Below are positions 25,304 through 33,854 of a stretch of DNA of 64,000 nucleotides, in pieces. Both the position numbers and the translations under genes were made by a program. The first letter of the stretch is position 1; each line of letters begins with the position of its first letter. The notes below the pieces were generated by a model. That model searched no databases, had not been told where the DNA came from, and was given only the letters and a program-made list of their open reading frames with translations. The stretch covers positions 186,001-250,000 of the forward strand of contig NZ_FYEA01000011.1 of the NCBI RefSeq assembly GCF_900187605.1. Reading direction: 5' to 3'. This DNA comes from Pseudomonas sp. Irchel 3H7 (GTDB taxonomy: Bacteria > Pseudomonadota > Gammaproteobacteria > Pseudomonadales > Pseudomonadaceae).

Positions 25304-26353
25304 ATGGCAACTATTTTTGATCCGATCAAACTGGGCGACATCGAACTGGCCAACCGCATCATCATGGCCCCGTTGACTCGCTGCCGCGCCGACGAAGGCC
25401 GTGTGCCGAACGCGCTGATGGCTGAATACTATGTACAGCGTGCTTCCGCTGGCCTGATCCTCAGCGAAGCCACGTCGGTGACGCCGATGGGCGTTGGCTA
25501 CCCGGACACCCCGGGCATCTGGTCCAACGATCAAGTGCGCGGCTGGGCCAACGTGACCAAAGCCATTCACGGCGCTGGCGGCAAAATCTTCCTGCAACTG
25601 TGGCACGTCGGTCGCGTCTCGCACCCGTCGTACCTCAACGGTGAAGCACCGGTGGCACCGAGCGCGATCCAGCCGAAAGGTCACGTCAGCCTGGTGCGCC
25701 CACTGGCCGACTACCCAACCCCGCGTGCCCTGGAAACCGCTGAAATCGCCGACATTGTCGACGCCTACCGCACCGGTGCCGAGAACGCCAAGGCCGCCGG
25801 TTTCGACGGCGTGGAAATCCACGGCGCCAACGGTTACCTGCTCGACCAATTCCTGCAAAGCAGCACCAACCAGCGCACCGACAACTACGGCGGCTCGCTG
25901 GAAAACCGTGCACGCCTGCTGCTGGAAGTGACTGACGCCGCGATCGAAGTCTGGGGCGCCGGCCGTGTCGGCGTGCACCTGGCACCGCGCGCCGACTCCC
26001 ATGACATGGGCGACGACAACCTGGCAGAAACCTTCACTTACGTGGCTCGTGAGCTGGGCAAACGCGGCATCGCGTTCATCTGCTCCCGTGAGAAAGAAGG
26101 CGCCGACAGCCTCGGCCCGCAACTGAAAGAAGCCTTTGGCGGCCCGTACATCGCCAACGAACGCTTCACCAAGGACAGCGCTAATGAGTGGCTGGCCAGC
26201 GGCAAGGCTGATGCCGTGGCGTTTGGTGTGCCGTTCATTGCCAACCCGGATCTGCCGGCGCGCTTGAAGGCGGATGCGCCGTTGAATGATGCGCGTCCAG
26301 AGTTGTTCTATGCCAAGGGTCCGGTCGGCTACATCGACTATCCGACGCTGTAA
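25304..26353 (+). CDS. xenB: Old yellow enzyme-family NADPH:ene-reductase XenB
   Basis: A 349-residue FMN flavoprotein. The sequence closely resembles Pseudomonas XenB, which reduces nitroglycerin, TNT and alpha,beta-unsaturated carbonyls. The substrate-binding pair His173/Asn176 and the proton donor Tyr178 are in EIHGANGYLLDQFLQ; the FMN-contacting Thr25 is in APLTRCRADEGR; TDNYGGSLENRAR (192-204) is the family signature. Third gene of the ArsR-MFS-XenB cluster and closed by a strong terminator. Confidence 0.94.
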   Translation: MATIFDPIKLGDIELANRIIMAPLTRCRADEGRVPNALMAEYYVQRASAGLILSEATSVTPMGVGYPDTPGIWSNDQVRGWANVTKAIHGAGGKIFLQLWHVGRVSHPSYLNGEAPVAPSAIQPKGHVSLVRPLADYPTPRALETAEIADIVDAYRTGAENAKAAGFDGVEIHGANGYLLDQFLQSSTNQRTDNYGGSLENRARLLLEVTDAAIEVWGAGRVGVHLAPRADSHDMGDDNLAETFTYVARELGKRGIAFICSREKEGADSLGPQLKEAFGGPYIANERFTKDSANEWLASGKADAVAFGVPFIANPDLPARLKADAPLNDARPELFYAKGPVGYIDYPTL

Positions 26354-26373
26354 GGCATACCGCAGAAACGCGA

Positions 26374-26408
26374 AAGCCCCCGACTTGTAAGAGTCGGGGG
26401 CTTTTTTG
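26374..26408 (+). terminator. Rho-independent terminator of the arsR-MFS-xenB cluster
   Basis: AGCCCCCGACT and AGTCGGGGGCT form an 11-bp stem with a small loop, followed by TTTTTTGTT, 21 bp after the xenB stop. Confidence 0.95.
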
Positions 26409-26464
26409 TTCGCCTGGAGAGCGATTGCGCGGCTGAGTACGTAGCCCCTCATCGGAACGCCGCC

Positions 26465-26606
26465 CGCCCAGCCCTCTCCCGAGGGAGAGGGAGCCGATCT
26501 GTGTGCTTTTCAAATCTGGAGTTCGACCTGATATCTCAGGTCGGCGTATCTCGAAAGAACACCTCGCTCAGTCCCCTCTACCTCTGGGAGAGGGCTAGGG
26601 TGAGGG
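26465..26606. repeat. Inverted-repeat element, 'ccctctccc' family copy 2
   Basis: The left end has GCCCTCTCCCGAGGGAGAGG (26470-26489) and the right end CCTCTGGGAGAGGGCTAGGG (about 26581-26600). The interior contains GTTCGACCTGATATCTCAGG and the conserved ACCTCGCTCAGTCCCCTC of this family. It is a shorter, diverged relative of 11876-12076 and 50395-50776. Confidence 0.85.
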
Positions 26607-26648
26607 CAAGCGGCTCACACTCATTCACACAGAAGACACAAATTCCCT

Positions 26649-26744
26649 ACAAAATGCGTAGCTCGCTACGTTTAAACTCCCCCCGCTGCGAAGCTATATA
26701 AAGGCAGGCCAATTGACATAGGCTGTGCCAATTACGCATTTTGT
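26649..26744. repeat. 12-bp inverted repeat flanking an AT-rich spacer next to emhR
   Basis: ACAAAATGCGTA at 26649-26660 is exactly repeated inverted as TACGCATTTTGT at 26733-26744, immediately before the emhR stop codon. The 72-bp interior contains a direct repeat GCCAATT and CTATATAAAG. It may be a small mobile or regulatory remnant; no gene is visible. Confidence 0.5.
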
Positions 26745-26745
26745 T

Positions 26746-27378
26746 TCATTTGCGCAGGCTGGGGCTCAGGCGCAGCATATCCAACCCTGTATCGACCCAA
26801 CGTTCGGCCTCGGCATGCAGCTCAAAGCTGTCCGGCGCCAGAAGCCATCCATATAGAAGGCCATCGATATAGCTGTGAATGCTGATGGCCGCTCGGGCAG
26901 TGTCGAGATCTTCCGGCAATTGGCCGCGATTTACCGCATTACGCAACGTCAGAGCGATGCGCTCATTGCAATCGAGACTGACGTCCCTGCGCTGCTGGCG
27001 CAAATCGCACATTTCATCGGTGAACTCGCACTTATGAAACAGAATTTCGTTGATACGCCGGGTTTTCGGGTCCAGCGCAACTTGATGAAACAAATGAATC
27101 AGCAGTTGGCGCATGCAGCCCAGTGGATCGAGTTCATCTTCGCTTTCGCTGGCCCTGGCCAACTCATCCAGCGGCTCACGCAGCGAATCCAGCATGGCCT
27201 GGACCAGGTCGGCCTTGTTGCTGAAATGCCAGTAAATGGCCCCGCGCGTGACCCCGGCCAAGGCCGCGATGTCGGCCAACGTCGTACGAGCGACGCCCCT
27301 TTCATAAAAGGCTTTCTCCGCCGCTTCCAGAATCTGGCTACGGGTTTCTTGAGCTTCCTCTTTGGTACGACGGACCAT
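26746..27378 (-). CDS. emhR: TetR-family efflux repressor EmhR/TtgR
   Basis: A 210-residue TetR-family repressor, the same length as TtgR. The N-terminal helix-turn-helix reads LADIAALAGVTRGAIYWHFSNKAD (split at residues 35-58), and the C-terminal ligand domain has MRQLLIHLFHQVALDPKTRRI and INEILFHKCEFTDEM. TtgR/EmhR bind antibiotics, flavonoids and solvents and release the divergent RND operon. A TtgR-type operator lies in the intergenic region. Confidence 0.94.
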   Translation of the reverse strand: MVRRTKEEAQETRSQILEAAEKAFYERGVARTTLADIAALAGVTRGAIYWHFSNKADLVQAMLDSLREPLDELARASESEDELDPLGCMRQLLIHLFHQVALDPKTRRINEILFHKCEFTDEMCDLRQQRRDVSLDCNERIALTLRNAVNRGQLPEDLDTARAAISIHSYIDGLLYGWLLAPDSFELHAEAERWVDTGLDMLRLSPSLRK

Positions 27379-27524
27379 GACAGTAAAACCTCAAACAGGA
27401 TGTTTCAGGGATGGCTGAATATCCGCTGAATAAAGAGGGGGCGATCTCTCACGGATCAGCTCCCCGGCCTACAATTTCAAACCTTGCGACGAGTTTTGTA
27501 ACAGGGTGGATACGACGCCAAGGT

Positions 27525-27560
27525 ATTTACAAACAACCATGAACGTAAGTATATTCCTTA
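27525..27560. promoter_or_regulatory. TtgR/EmhR-type operator over the divergent emhR/emhA promoters
   Basis: TTTACAAACAACCATGAACG followed by TAAGTATATTCC closely matches, from memory, the operator protected by TtgR in the P. putida ttgABC/ttgR region. The site is about 85-120 bp upstream of emhA and about 150 bp upstream of emhR. Confidence 0.8.
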
Positions 27561-27644
27561 GCAAGCTACTTATCCACCCGGTATCCTTTTTTTACCCTTA
27601 CACACTTCTTGTGCGCTTTTTGCGCGCCTGACCCGAGGATTTTC

Positions 27645-28802
27645 ATGCAATTCAAGCCAGCTGTTACCGCTCTGGTCACTGCCGTCGCCCTGGCATCGCT
27701 GCTCAGCGGATGTAAAAAGGAAGAAGCGGCACCGGCCGCTCCTCCGCCTCAGGTCGGCGTCGTCACCCTGCAACCACAAGCCTTTACCCTCACCTCCGAG
27801 CTGCCGGGTCGCACCAGTGCGTTCCGTATTGCGGAAGTTCGACCGCAGGTCAACGGCATCATTCTCAAGCGTCTGTTCAAGGAAGGCGGCGATGTCAAAG
27901 CCGGCCAACAGCTGTATCAGATCGATCCGGCGGTCTATGAAGCGACCCTGAAAAGCGCCGAAGCCAGCCTGCGTTCGACCAAGTCGATCTCCGACCGCTA
28001 CAAGCAACTGGTCGACGAGCAGGCCGTGAGCCGTCAGGAATACGACACGGCCGTGTCCAACCGCATGGAATCGGAAGCGTCGCTGCAGAGCGCGCAGATC
28101 AACGTGAAATACACCAAGGTCTATGCGCCGATCTCCGGCCGCATCGGTCGTTCTTCGGTCACCGAAGGCGCACTGGTCAGCAATGGTCAGGCCGACGCAA
28201 TGGCGACGATCCAGCAACTGGACCCGATCTACGTTGACGTTACCCAGTCTTCGGTTGAACTGCTGGAACTGCGCCGTGAGCTGGAAAGCGGTCGTCTGCA
28301 AAAATCCGGCGAAAACTCGGCAGCAGTCAAACTGACCCTGGAAGACGGCAGCCAGTACAAGCTCGACGGTAAGCTGGAATTCTCCGAAGTCACGGTCGAC
28401 CCGACTACCGGTTCGGTGACCCTGCGTGCAGTGTTCCCGAACCCGGATCACACCCTGCTGCCAGGTATGTTCGTCCGCGCCCAGTTGCAGGCCGGTGTCA
28501 ACGCCGCCGCCATTCTGGCACCGCAACAAGGCGTGACCCGCGACCTCAAAGGCACCCCGACCGCACTGGTCGTCGGCCCCGACAACAAGGTTGAACTGCG
28601 TCAGCTCAAGGCCAGCCGCACTGTCGGCAGCCAGTGGCTGATCGAAGACGGCCTGAAGGCCGGCGATCGCTTGATCACCGAAGGCCTGCAGTACGTGCGC
28701 CCAGGTGTTCAGGTCAACCCGTCCGAAGCCACTAACGTAGGCAACAAGAACCCGGCCCCCGCTCAGGCAGCTGACAAAGCCGCCGGCGGCAAAGGGGAGT
28801 AA
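27645..28802 (+). CDS. emhA: RND efflux periplasmic adaptor lipoprotein EmhA (TtgA/MexA family)
   Basis: A 385-residue membrane-fusion protein. A lipoprotein signal ends at the lipobox LLSGC (Cys23). Then come the barrel/lipoyl parts (AEVRPQVNGIILKRLFKEG, VKAGQQLYQIDP), an alpha-hairpin (YEATLKSAEASLRS to AQINVKYTKVYAP) and the membrane-proximal domain. It links EmhB to EmhC across the periplasm. ATG 27645 follows GAGGA at 5 nt and begins the lipoprotein signal; the longer frame upstream does not. Confidence 0.96.
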   Translation: MQFKPAVTALVTAVALASLLSGCKKEEAAPAAPPPQVGVVTLQPQAFTLTSELPGRTSAFRIAEVRPQVNGIILKRLFKEGGDVKAGQQLYQIDPAVYEATLKSAEASLRSTKSISDRYKQLVDEQAVSRQEYDTAVSNRMESEASLQSAQINVKYTKVYAPISGRIGRSSVTEGALVSNGQADAMATIQQLDPIYVDVTQSSVELLELRRELESGRLQKSGENSAAVKLTLEDGSQYKLDGKLEFSEVTVDPTTGSVTLRAVFPNPDHTLLPGMFVRAQLQAGVNAAAILAPQQGVTRDLKGTPTALVVGPDNKVELRQLKASRTVGSQWLIEDGLKAGDRLITEGLQYVRPGVQVNPSEATNVGNKNPAPAQAADKAAGGKGE

Positions 28803-28805
28803 TCC

Positions 28806-31800
28806 ATGTCAAAATTCTTCATCGACCGTCCGATTTTCGCTTGGGTAATTGCCCTGGTGATCATGCTGGTCGGGGCACTTTCGATCCTGAAACTGCCGAT
28901 CAACCAGTACCCGAGCATTGCGCCGCCGGCCATTGCGATCTCCGTGACCTACCCAGGTGCTTCGGCGCAAACCGTGCAGGACACCGTGGTCCAGGTGATC
29001 GAGCAGCAGCTCAACGGTATCGACAACCTGCGTTATGTGTCCTCGGAAAGTAACTCCGACGGCAGCATGACCATCACCGCGACCTTCGAGCAAGGCACCA
29101 ACTCCGACACCGCGCAGGTACAGGTTCAGAACAAGCTGAACCTGGCCACCCCGCTGTTGCCGCAGGAAGTGCAGCAACAAGGTATCCGCGTGACCAAGGC
29201 AGTGAAAAACTTCCTCTTGGTCATCGGCGTGGTATCGCGTGACGGCAGCATGACCAAGGACGACCTGTCCAACTACATCGTGTCGAACATGCAGGATCCG
29301 ATTTCGCGGACCGCCGGTGTCGGTGACTTCCAGGTCTTCGGTGCCCAGTACGCGATGCGCATCTGGCTCGATCCGGCCAAGTTGAACAAGTACAACCTGA
29401 CCCCGGCTGACGTCAGCTCCGCCATCTCGGCGCAGAACGTTCAGGTGTCGTCCGGTCAGCTCGGCGGTTTGCCGGCGCTGCCAGGCCAGCAACTGAACGC
29501 GACGATCATCGGCAAGACCCGTCTGCAGACCGCCGAGCAGTTCAAGGCGATTCTGCTCAAGGTCAATCAGGACGGCTCGCAAGTGCGCGTCGGCGACGTC
29601 GCCGATGTCGGTCTGGGCGGTGAGAACTCGACCATCTCGGCACAGTTCAACGGCAAGCCATCGTCCGGTCTGGCGGTGAAACTGGCCAACGGTGCCAACG
29701 CCCTCGACACCGCCAAAGCCCTGCGCAAGACGATTGACGAACTCAAGCCGTTCTTCCCGCAAGGCATGGAAGTGGTGTTCCCGTACGACACCACCCCGGT
29801 GGTAACCGAATCGATCAAAGGTGTGGTTGAAACCCTGGTCGAAGCGATCGTGCTGGTGTTCCTGGTGATGTTCCTGTTCCTGCAGAACTTCCGCGCCACC
29901 GTCATCACCACGATGACCGTGCCGGTGGTATTGCTCGGTACGTTCGGCATCCTCGCGGCGTTCGGTTTCAGCATCAACACCCTGACCATGTTCGGTATGG
30001 TGCTGGCCATCGGCTTGCTGGTGGACGACGCCATCGTCGTGGTGGAAAACGTCGAGCGGGTGATGAGCGAAGAAGGCTTGTCACCGAAGGAAGCGACCAA
30101 GAAGTCCATGGGCCAGATCCAGGGCGCACTGGTCGGTATTGCTCTGGTTCTGTCGGCGGTACTGTTGCCGATGGCGTTCTTCAGCGGTTCCACCGGTGTG
30201 ATCTACAAGCAGTTCTCGATCACCATCGTCTCGGCCATGGCCCTGTCGGTACTGGTCGCGCTGATCTTCACCCCGGCGCTGTGCGCAACCATGCTCAAGG
30301 CGATTCCGAAAGGCGAGCACGGCACACCGAAAAAAGGCTTCTTCGGCTGGTTCAACCGTAACTTCGACCGTGGCGTTCGCAGCTACGAGCGCGGCGTTGG
30401 CAACATGCTGTCGCGCAAAGCCCCGTATCTGCTGGCGTATCTGCTGATCGTTGTTGGCATGATCTGGCTGTTCACCCGTATTCCGACCGCGTTCCTGCCG
30501 GAAGAAGACCAGGGCGTACTGTTCGCCCAGGTGCAAACCCCGGCCGGTTCCAGTGCCGAACGTACGCAAGTCGTGATCGACGAAATGCGTTCCTACCTGC
30601 TGGAGAAAGAATCCGGCGCGGTCGCCTCGGTGTTTACCGTGAACGGCTTCAACTTCGCCGGTCGCGGTCAGAGTTCGGGTCTGGCGTTCATCATGCTCAA
30701 ACCGTGGGACGAGCGTGACGCGAGCAACAGCGTGTTCGCCCTCGCCCAGCGTGCGCAGCAACACTTCTTCAGCTTCCGCGACGCGATGGTGTTTGCTTTC
30801 GCCCCGCCAGCGGTACTGGAATTGGGTAACGCCACCGGTTTCGACGTGTTCCTGCAGGACCGCGCCGGTATCGGTCACGAAAAACTGATGGAAGCGCGCA
30901 ACCAGTTCCTCGGTCTGGCAGCGCAGAGCAAGGTGCTCTATCAGGTGCGTCCGAACGGCCTGAACGACGAGCCGCAATACCACCTGGAAATCGACGATCA
31001 GAAGGCCCAGGCCCTCGGCGTGAGCATTGCCGACATCAATAGCACGCTGTCGATCTCCTTCGGTAGTAGCTACGTCAACGACTTCATCGACCGTGGTCGG
31101 GTGAAGAAGGTGTACGTGCAAGGTCAGGCCGGTGCTCGCATGAGCCCTGAAGACTTGAAGAAGTGGTACGTGCGCAACAGCGCCGGGACCATGGTGCCGT
31201 TCTCCGCGTTCGCCAAGGGCGAGTGGATCTACGGATCGCCGAAACTGGCGCGTTACAACGGTGTAGAAGCGATGGAGATCCTCGGTTCTCCGGCGCCGGG
31301 TTACTCCACCGGTGATGCGATGGCCGAAGTCGAAGCGATTGCCAAGAAGCTGCCGGCGGGTGTCGGTATCTCCTGGACCGGTCTGTCTTATGAGGAACGT
31401 CTGTCCGGCTCGCAAGCGCCGGCGCTGTACGCCCTGTCGCTGCTGATGGTGTTCCTGTGTCTGGCGGCGCTGTACGAGAGCTGGTCGATTCCGATCGCGG
31501 TTATGCTCGTGGTGCCGCTGGGGATCATCGGTGCGCTGCTGGCCACCAGCCTGCGCGGTCTGTCCAACGACGTGTACTTCCAGGTGGGGCTGTTGACGAC
31601 CATCGGTCTGGCAGCTAAAAACGCCATTCTGATCGTCGAGTTCGCCAAGGAACTGCATGAACAGGGACGCAGCTTGCGGGATGCGGCGATTGAAGCCTGC
31701 CGCATGCGTCTGCGACCGATCATCATGACCTCGCTGGCCTTCGTCCTCGGTGTTGTACCGTTGGCGATCTCCACCGGCGCCGGTTCAGGCAGTCAACATG

Positions 31801-31955
31801 CGATCGGTACGGGCGTGATTGGCGGTATGCTCACGGCCACGATCCTGGCGATCTTCTGGGTCCCACTGTTCTTCGTTACGGTTTCGTCCCTGGGCCAGCG
31901 TAAAATCGCTGACGAGGATGAGGCTACTGAAACTCCTAAAGAGGCTGGCCAATGA
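28806..31955 (+). CDS. emhB: RND efflux transporter EmhB (TtgB/MexB family)
   Basis: A 1049-residue proton-driven pump of the HAE-1 family in the inner membrane, exporting hydrophobic antibiotics, aromatic hydrocarbons and solvents. The start SKFFIDRPIFAWVIALVIML is typical; the proton-relay Asp407-Asp408 is in GLLVDDAIVVVENVERV; the second half ends in the GLAAKNAILIVEFAKEL and ISTGAGSGSQHAIGTGVIGG region. It starts 3 bp after emhA and overlaps emhC by 4 nt (ATGA). Confidence 0.97.
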   Translation: MSKFFIDRPIFAWVIALVIMLVGALSILKLPINQYPSIAPPAIAISVTYPGASAQTVQDTVVQVIEQQLNGIDNLRYVSSESNSDGSMTITATFEQGTNSDTAQVQVQNKLNLATPLLPQEVQQQGIRVTKAVKNFLLVIGVVSRDGSMTKDDLSNYIVSNMQDPISRTAGVGDFQVFGAQYAMRIWLDPAKLNKYNLTPADVSSAISAQNVQVSSGQLGGLPALPGQQLNATIIGKTRLQTAEQFKAILLKVNQDGSQVRVGDVADVGLGGENSTISAQFNGKPSSGLAVKLANGANALDTAKALRKTIDELKPFFPQGMEVVFPYDTTPVVTESIKGVVETLVEAIVLVFLVMFLFLQNFRATVITTMTVPVVLLGTFGILAAFGFSINTLTMFGMVLAIGLLVDDAIVVVENVERVMSEEGLSPKEATKKSMGQIQGALVGIALVLSAVLLPMAFFSGSTGVIYKQFSITIVSAMALSVLVALIFTPALCATMLKAIPKGEHGTPKKGFFGWFNRNFDRGVRSYERGVGNMLSRKAPYLLAYLLIVVGMIWLFTRIPTAFLPEEDQGVLFAQVQTPAGSSAERTQVVIDEMRSYLLEKESGAVASVFTVNGFNFAGRGQSSGLAFIMLKPWDERDASNSVFALAQRAQQHFFSFRDAMVFAFAPPAVLELGNATGFDVFLQDRAGIGHEKLMEARNQFLGLAAQSKVLYQVRPNGLNDEPQYHLEIDDQKAQALGVSIADINSTLSISFGSSYVNDFIDRGRVKKVYVQGQAGARMSPEDLKKWYVRNSAGTMVPFSAFAKGEWIYGSPKLARYNGVEAMEILGSPAPGYSTGDAMAEVEAIAKKLPAGVGISWTGLSYEERLSGSQAPALYALSLLMVFLCLAALYESWSIPIAVMLVVPLGIIGALLATSLRGLSNDVYFQVGLLTTIGLAAKNAILIVEFAKELHEQGRSLRDAAIEACRMRLRPIIMTSLAFVLGVVPLAISTGAGSGSQHAIGTGVIGGMLTATILAIFWVPLFFVTVSSLGQRKIADEDEATETPKEAGQ

Positions 31956-33412
31956 GCAAGTCGCTACTCTCCATCGCAGTCGCCGCCTTCGTGCTGAGCG
32001 GTTGCTCGCTGATACCTGATTATCAGCAGCCTGAGGCTCCGGTCGCAGGTCAGTACCCGCAGGGGCCGGCGTATTCGCCGGCCCAGGCTCCGGCGCAGGC
32101 CGCTGCCGAGCAAGGCTGGAAGCAGTTTTTCCACGACCCGGCGCTGCAACAGCTGATCCAGGTGTCGCTGGAAAACAACCGCGACCTGCGTGTCGCGGCG
32201 CTGAACATCGACGCCTATGCGGCTCAATACCGCATCCAGCGCGCCGACCTGTTCCCGGCGGTTTCGGCCAATGCCAGCGGCAGCCGTCAACGTCTGCCGG
32301 CTCGCGCGTCGACGACTGGCGACTCGATGATCAGCAGTTCGTATTCCGCCACCGTCGGCATCAGCGCTTATGAACTCGACCTGTTCGGTCGCGTTCGTAG
32401 CCTGAGCGAGCAAGCGCTGCAACAATACTTCGCCACTGAAGAAGCACGCCGCAGCACCCAGATCAGTCTGGTCGCCAGCGTCGCCAACGCTTACCTGACC
32501 TGGCAAGCGGACAAGGAACTGCTCAAGCTGACCCAAGACACCCTCGGTGCCTTCGAAGAAAGCTACAAGCTGACCAGCCGCAGCAACGAAGTCGGTGTCG
32601 CTTCGGCGCTGGATCTGGCGCAGTCGCGCACCTCGGTCGAGAACGCCCGGGCACAACTGGCGCGTTACACCCGCCAAGTGGCCCAGGACGAAAACAGCCT
32701 GACCCTGCTGCTCGGCACCGGTATTCCGGCCAATCTGCAAACGGCCAAGCCGCTGTCCGATGACCTGCTCAGCGACGTGCCGCCGGGTCTGCCTTCTGAC
32801 TTGCTGCAACGTCGTCCGGACATTCTGCAGGCCGAGTACAACCTGAAAGCGGCCAACGCCAACATCGGCGCGGCCCGTGCAGCGTTCTTCCCGAGCATCA
32901 GCCTGACCGCCAACGCGGGTAGCCTGAGCCCGGATCTGTCCGGTTTGTTCAAGGGTGGTTCGGGGACGTGGCTGTTCCAGCCGCAGATCAACCTGCCGAT
33001 CTTCAACGCCGGCAGCCTGCGCGCCAGCCTCGACTACGCCAAGATCCAGAAGGACATTGGCGTGGCGAACTACGAGAAGTCCATTCAAACGGCCTTCCAG
33101 GAAGTCGCCGACGGCCTCGCCGCCCGCCAGACCTACACCGAACAGCTGCAAGCGCAGCGTGACTTCGTGCAGGCCAACCAGGATTACTACCGCTTGGCCG
33201 AACGTCGTTACCGCATCGGTGTCGACAGCAACCTGACCTTCCTCGATGCCCAGCGTCAGCTGTTCAGCGCGCAACAAGCGCTGATCACCGACCGCCTCGC
33301 GCAGCTGACCAGTGCGGTCAACCTGTACAAGGCCCTGGGTGGCGGCTGGAATGCGCAAACCGCGCAGAACGAACCACTGAAAGAAGAAGCGCCGAAGATG
33401 AAGTTGTTCTGA
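31952..33412 (+). CDS. emhC: Outer-membrane efflux channel EmhC (TtgC/OprM family)
   Basis: A 486-residue TolC-like outer-membrane lipoprotein. The signal ends at LSGC (Cys18), and the protein has the two OEP repeats (VSLENNRDLRVAALNIDAYA and RRPDILQAEYNLKAANANIG). It completes the EmhABC tripartite pump. The operon ends with a terminator 23 bp after the stop. Confidence 0.96.
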   Translation: MSKSLLSIAVAAFVLSGCSLIPDYQQPEAPVAGQYPQGPAYSPAQAPAQAAAEQGWKQFFHDPALQQLIQVSLENNRDLRVAALNIDAYAAQYRIQRADLFPAVSANASGSRQRLPARASTTGDSMISSSYSATVGISAYELDLFGRVRSLSEQALQQYFATEEARRSTQISLVASVANAYLTWQADKELLKLTQDTLGAFEESYKLTSRSNEVGVASALDLAQSRTSVENARAQLARYTRQVAQDENSLTLLLGTGIPANLQTAKPLSDDLLSDVPPGLPSDLLQRRPDILQAEYNLKAANANIGAARAAFFPSISLTANAGSLSPDLSGLFKGGSGTWLFQPQINLPIFNAGSLRASLDYAKIQKDIGVANYEKSIQTAFQEVADGLAARQTYTEQLQAQRDFVQANQDYYRLAERRYRIGVDSNLTFLDAQRQLFSAQQALITDRLAQLTSAVNLYKALGGGWNAQTAQNEPLKEEAPKMKLF

Positions 33413-33434
33413 TCATCATCAGGTGAACACAAGG

Positions 33435-33460
33435 AGCCCACCGATTGGTGGGCTTTTTGT
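33435..33460 (+). terminator. Rho-independent terminator of emhABC
   Basis: AGCCCACC and GGTGGGCT form an 8-bp stem around GATT, followed by TTTTTGTT. Confidence 0.93.
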
Positions 33461-33494
33461 TGCCTGCCTGAAAGTTGTGGTGTCTGGGCTGGCC

Positions 33495-33588
33495 CCATCG
33501 CTGGCAAGCCAGCTCCCACAATGTTCTGTGGTGTACCCAACATTGTGAACGACACAAAAACCTGTGGGAGCTGGCTTGCCAGCGATGA
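33495..33588. repeat. REP inverted pair (ggcttgccagcg family)
   Basis: CATCGCTGGCAAGCCAGCTC starting at 33496 is mirrored by GAGCTGGCTTGCCAGCGATG ending at 33588. The remaining 265 bp up to the porin gene hold no recognisable feature. Confidence 0.92.
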
Positions 33589-33854
33589 GGCCCTCCCATT
33601 CACCCAAAACCCCGAGCAAATCTTGCGTTCGATAATCGCCCAAAAACCGCTTCCGCCGATTGAATCCCCACCACCGCCCCCCGCACCATTCGATCAACAA
33701 AACCAATAACAACAGGTTCGACACCATGCTCCCGCGCCCTGCTCCGACCGGCTGATCGCCGTCGCCTCACCCCCTGAATTCATCGCATTTCTGCACCGTA
33801 AAAAACGGCCGCAGCGCACCCGTTCGCCCTAAAAAAACAAGAGAGACCCCAACT

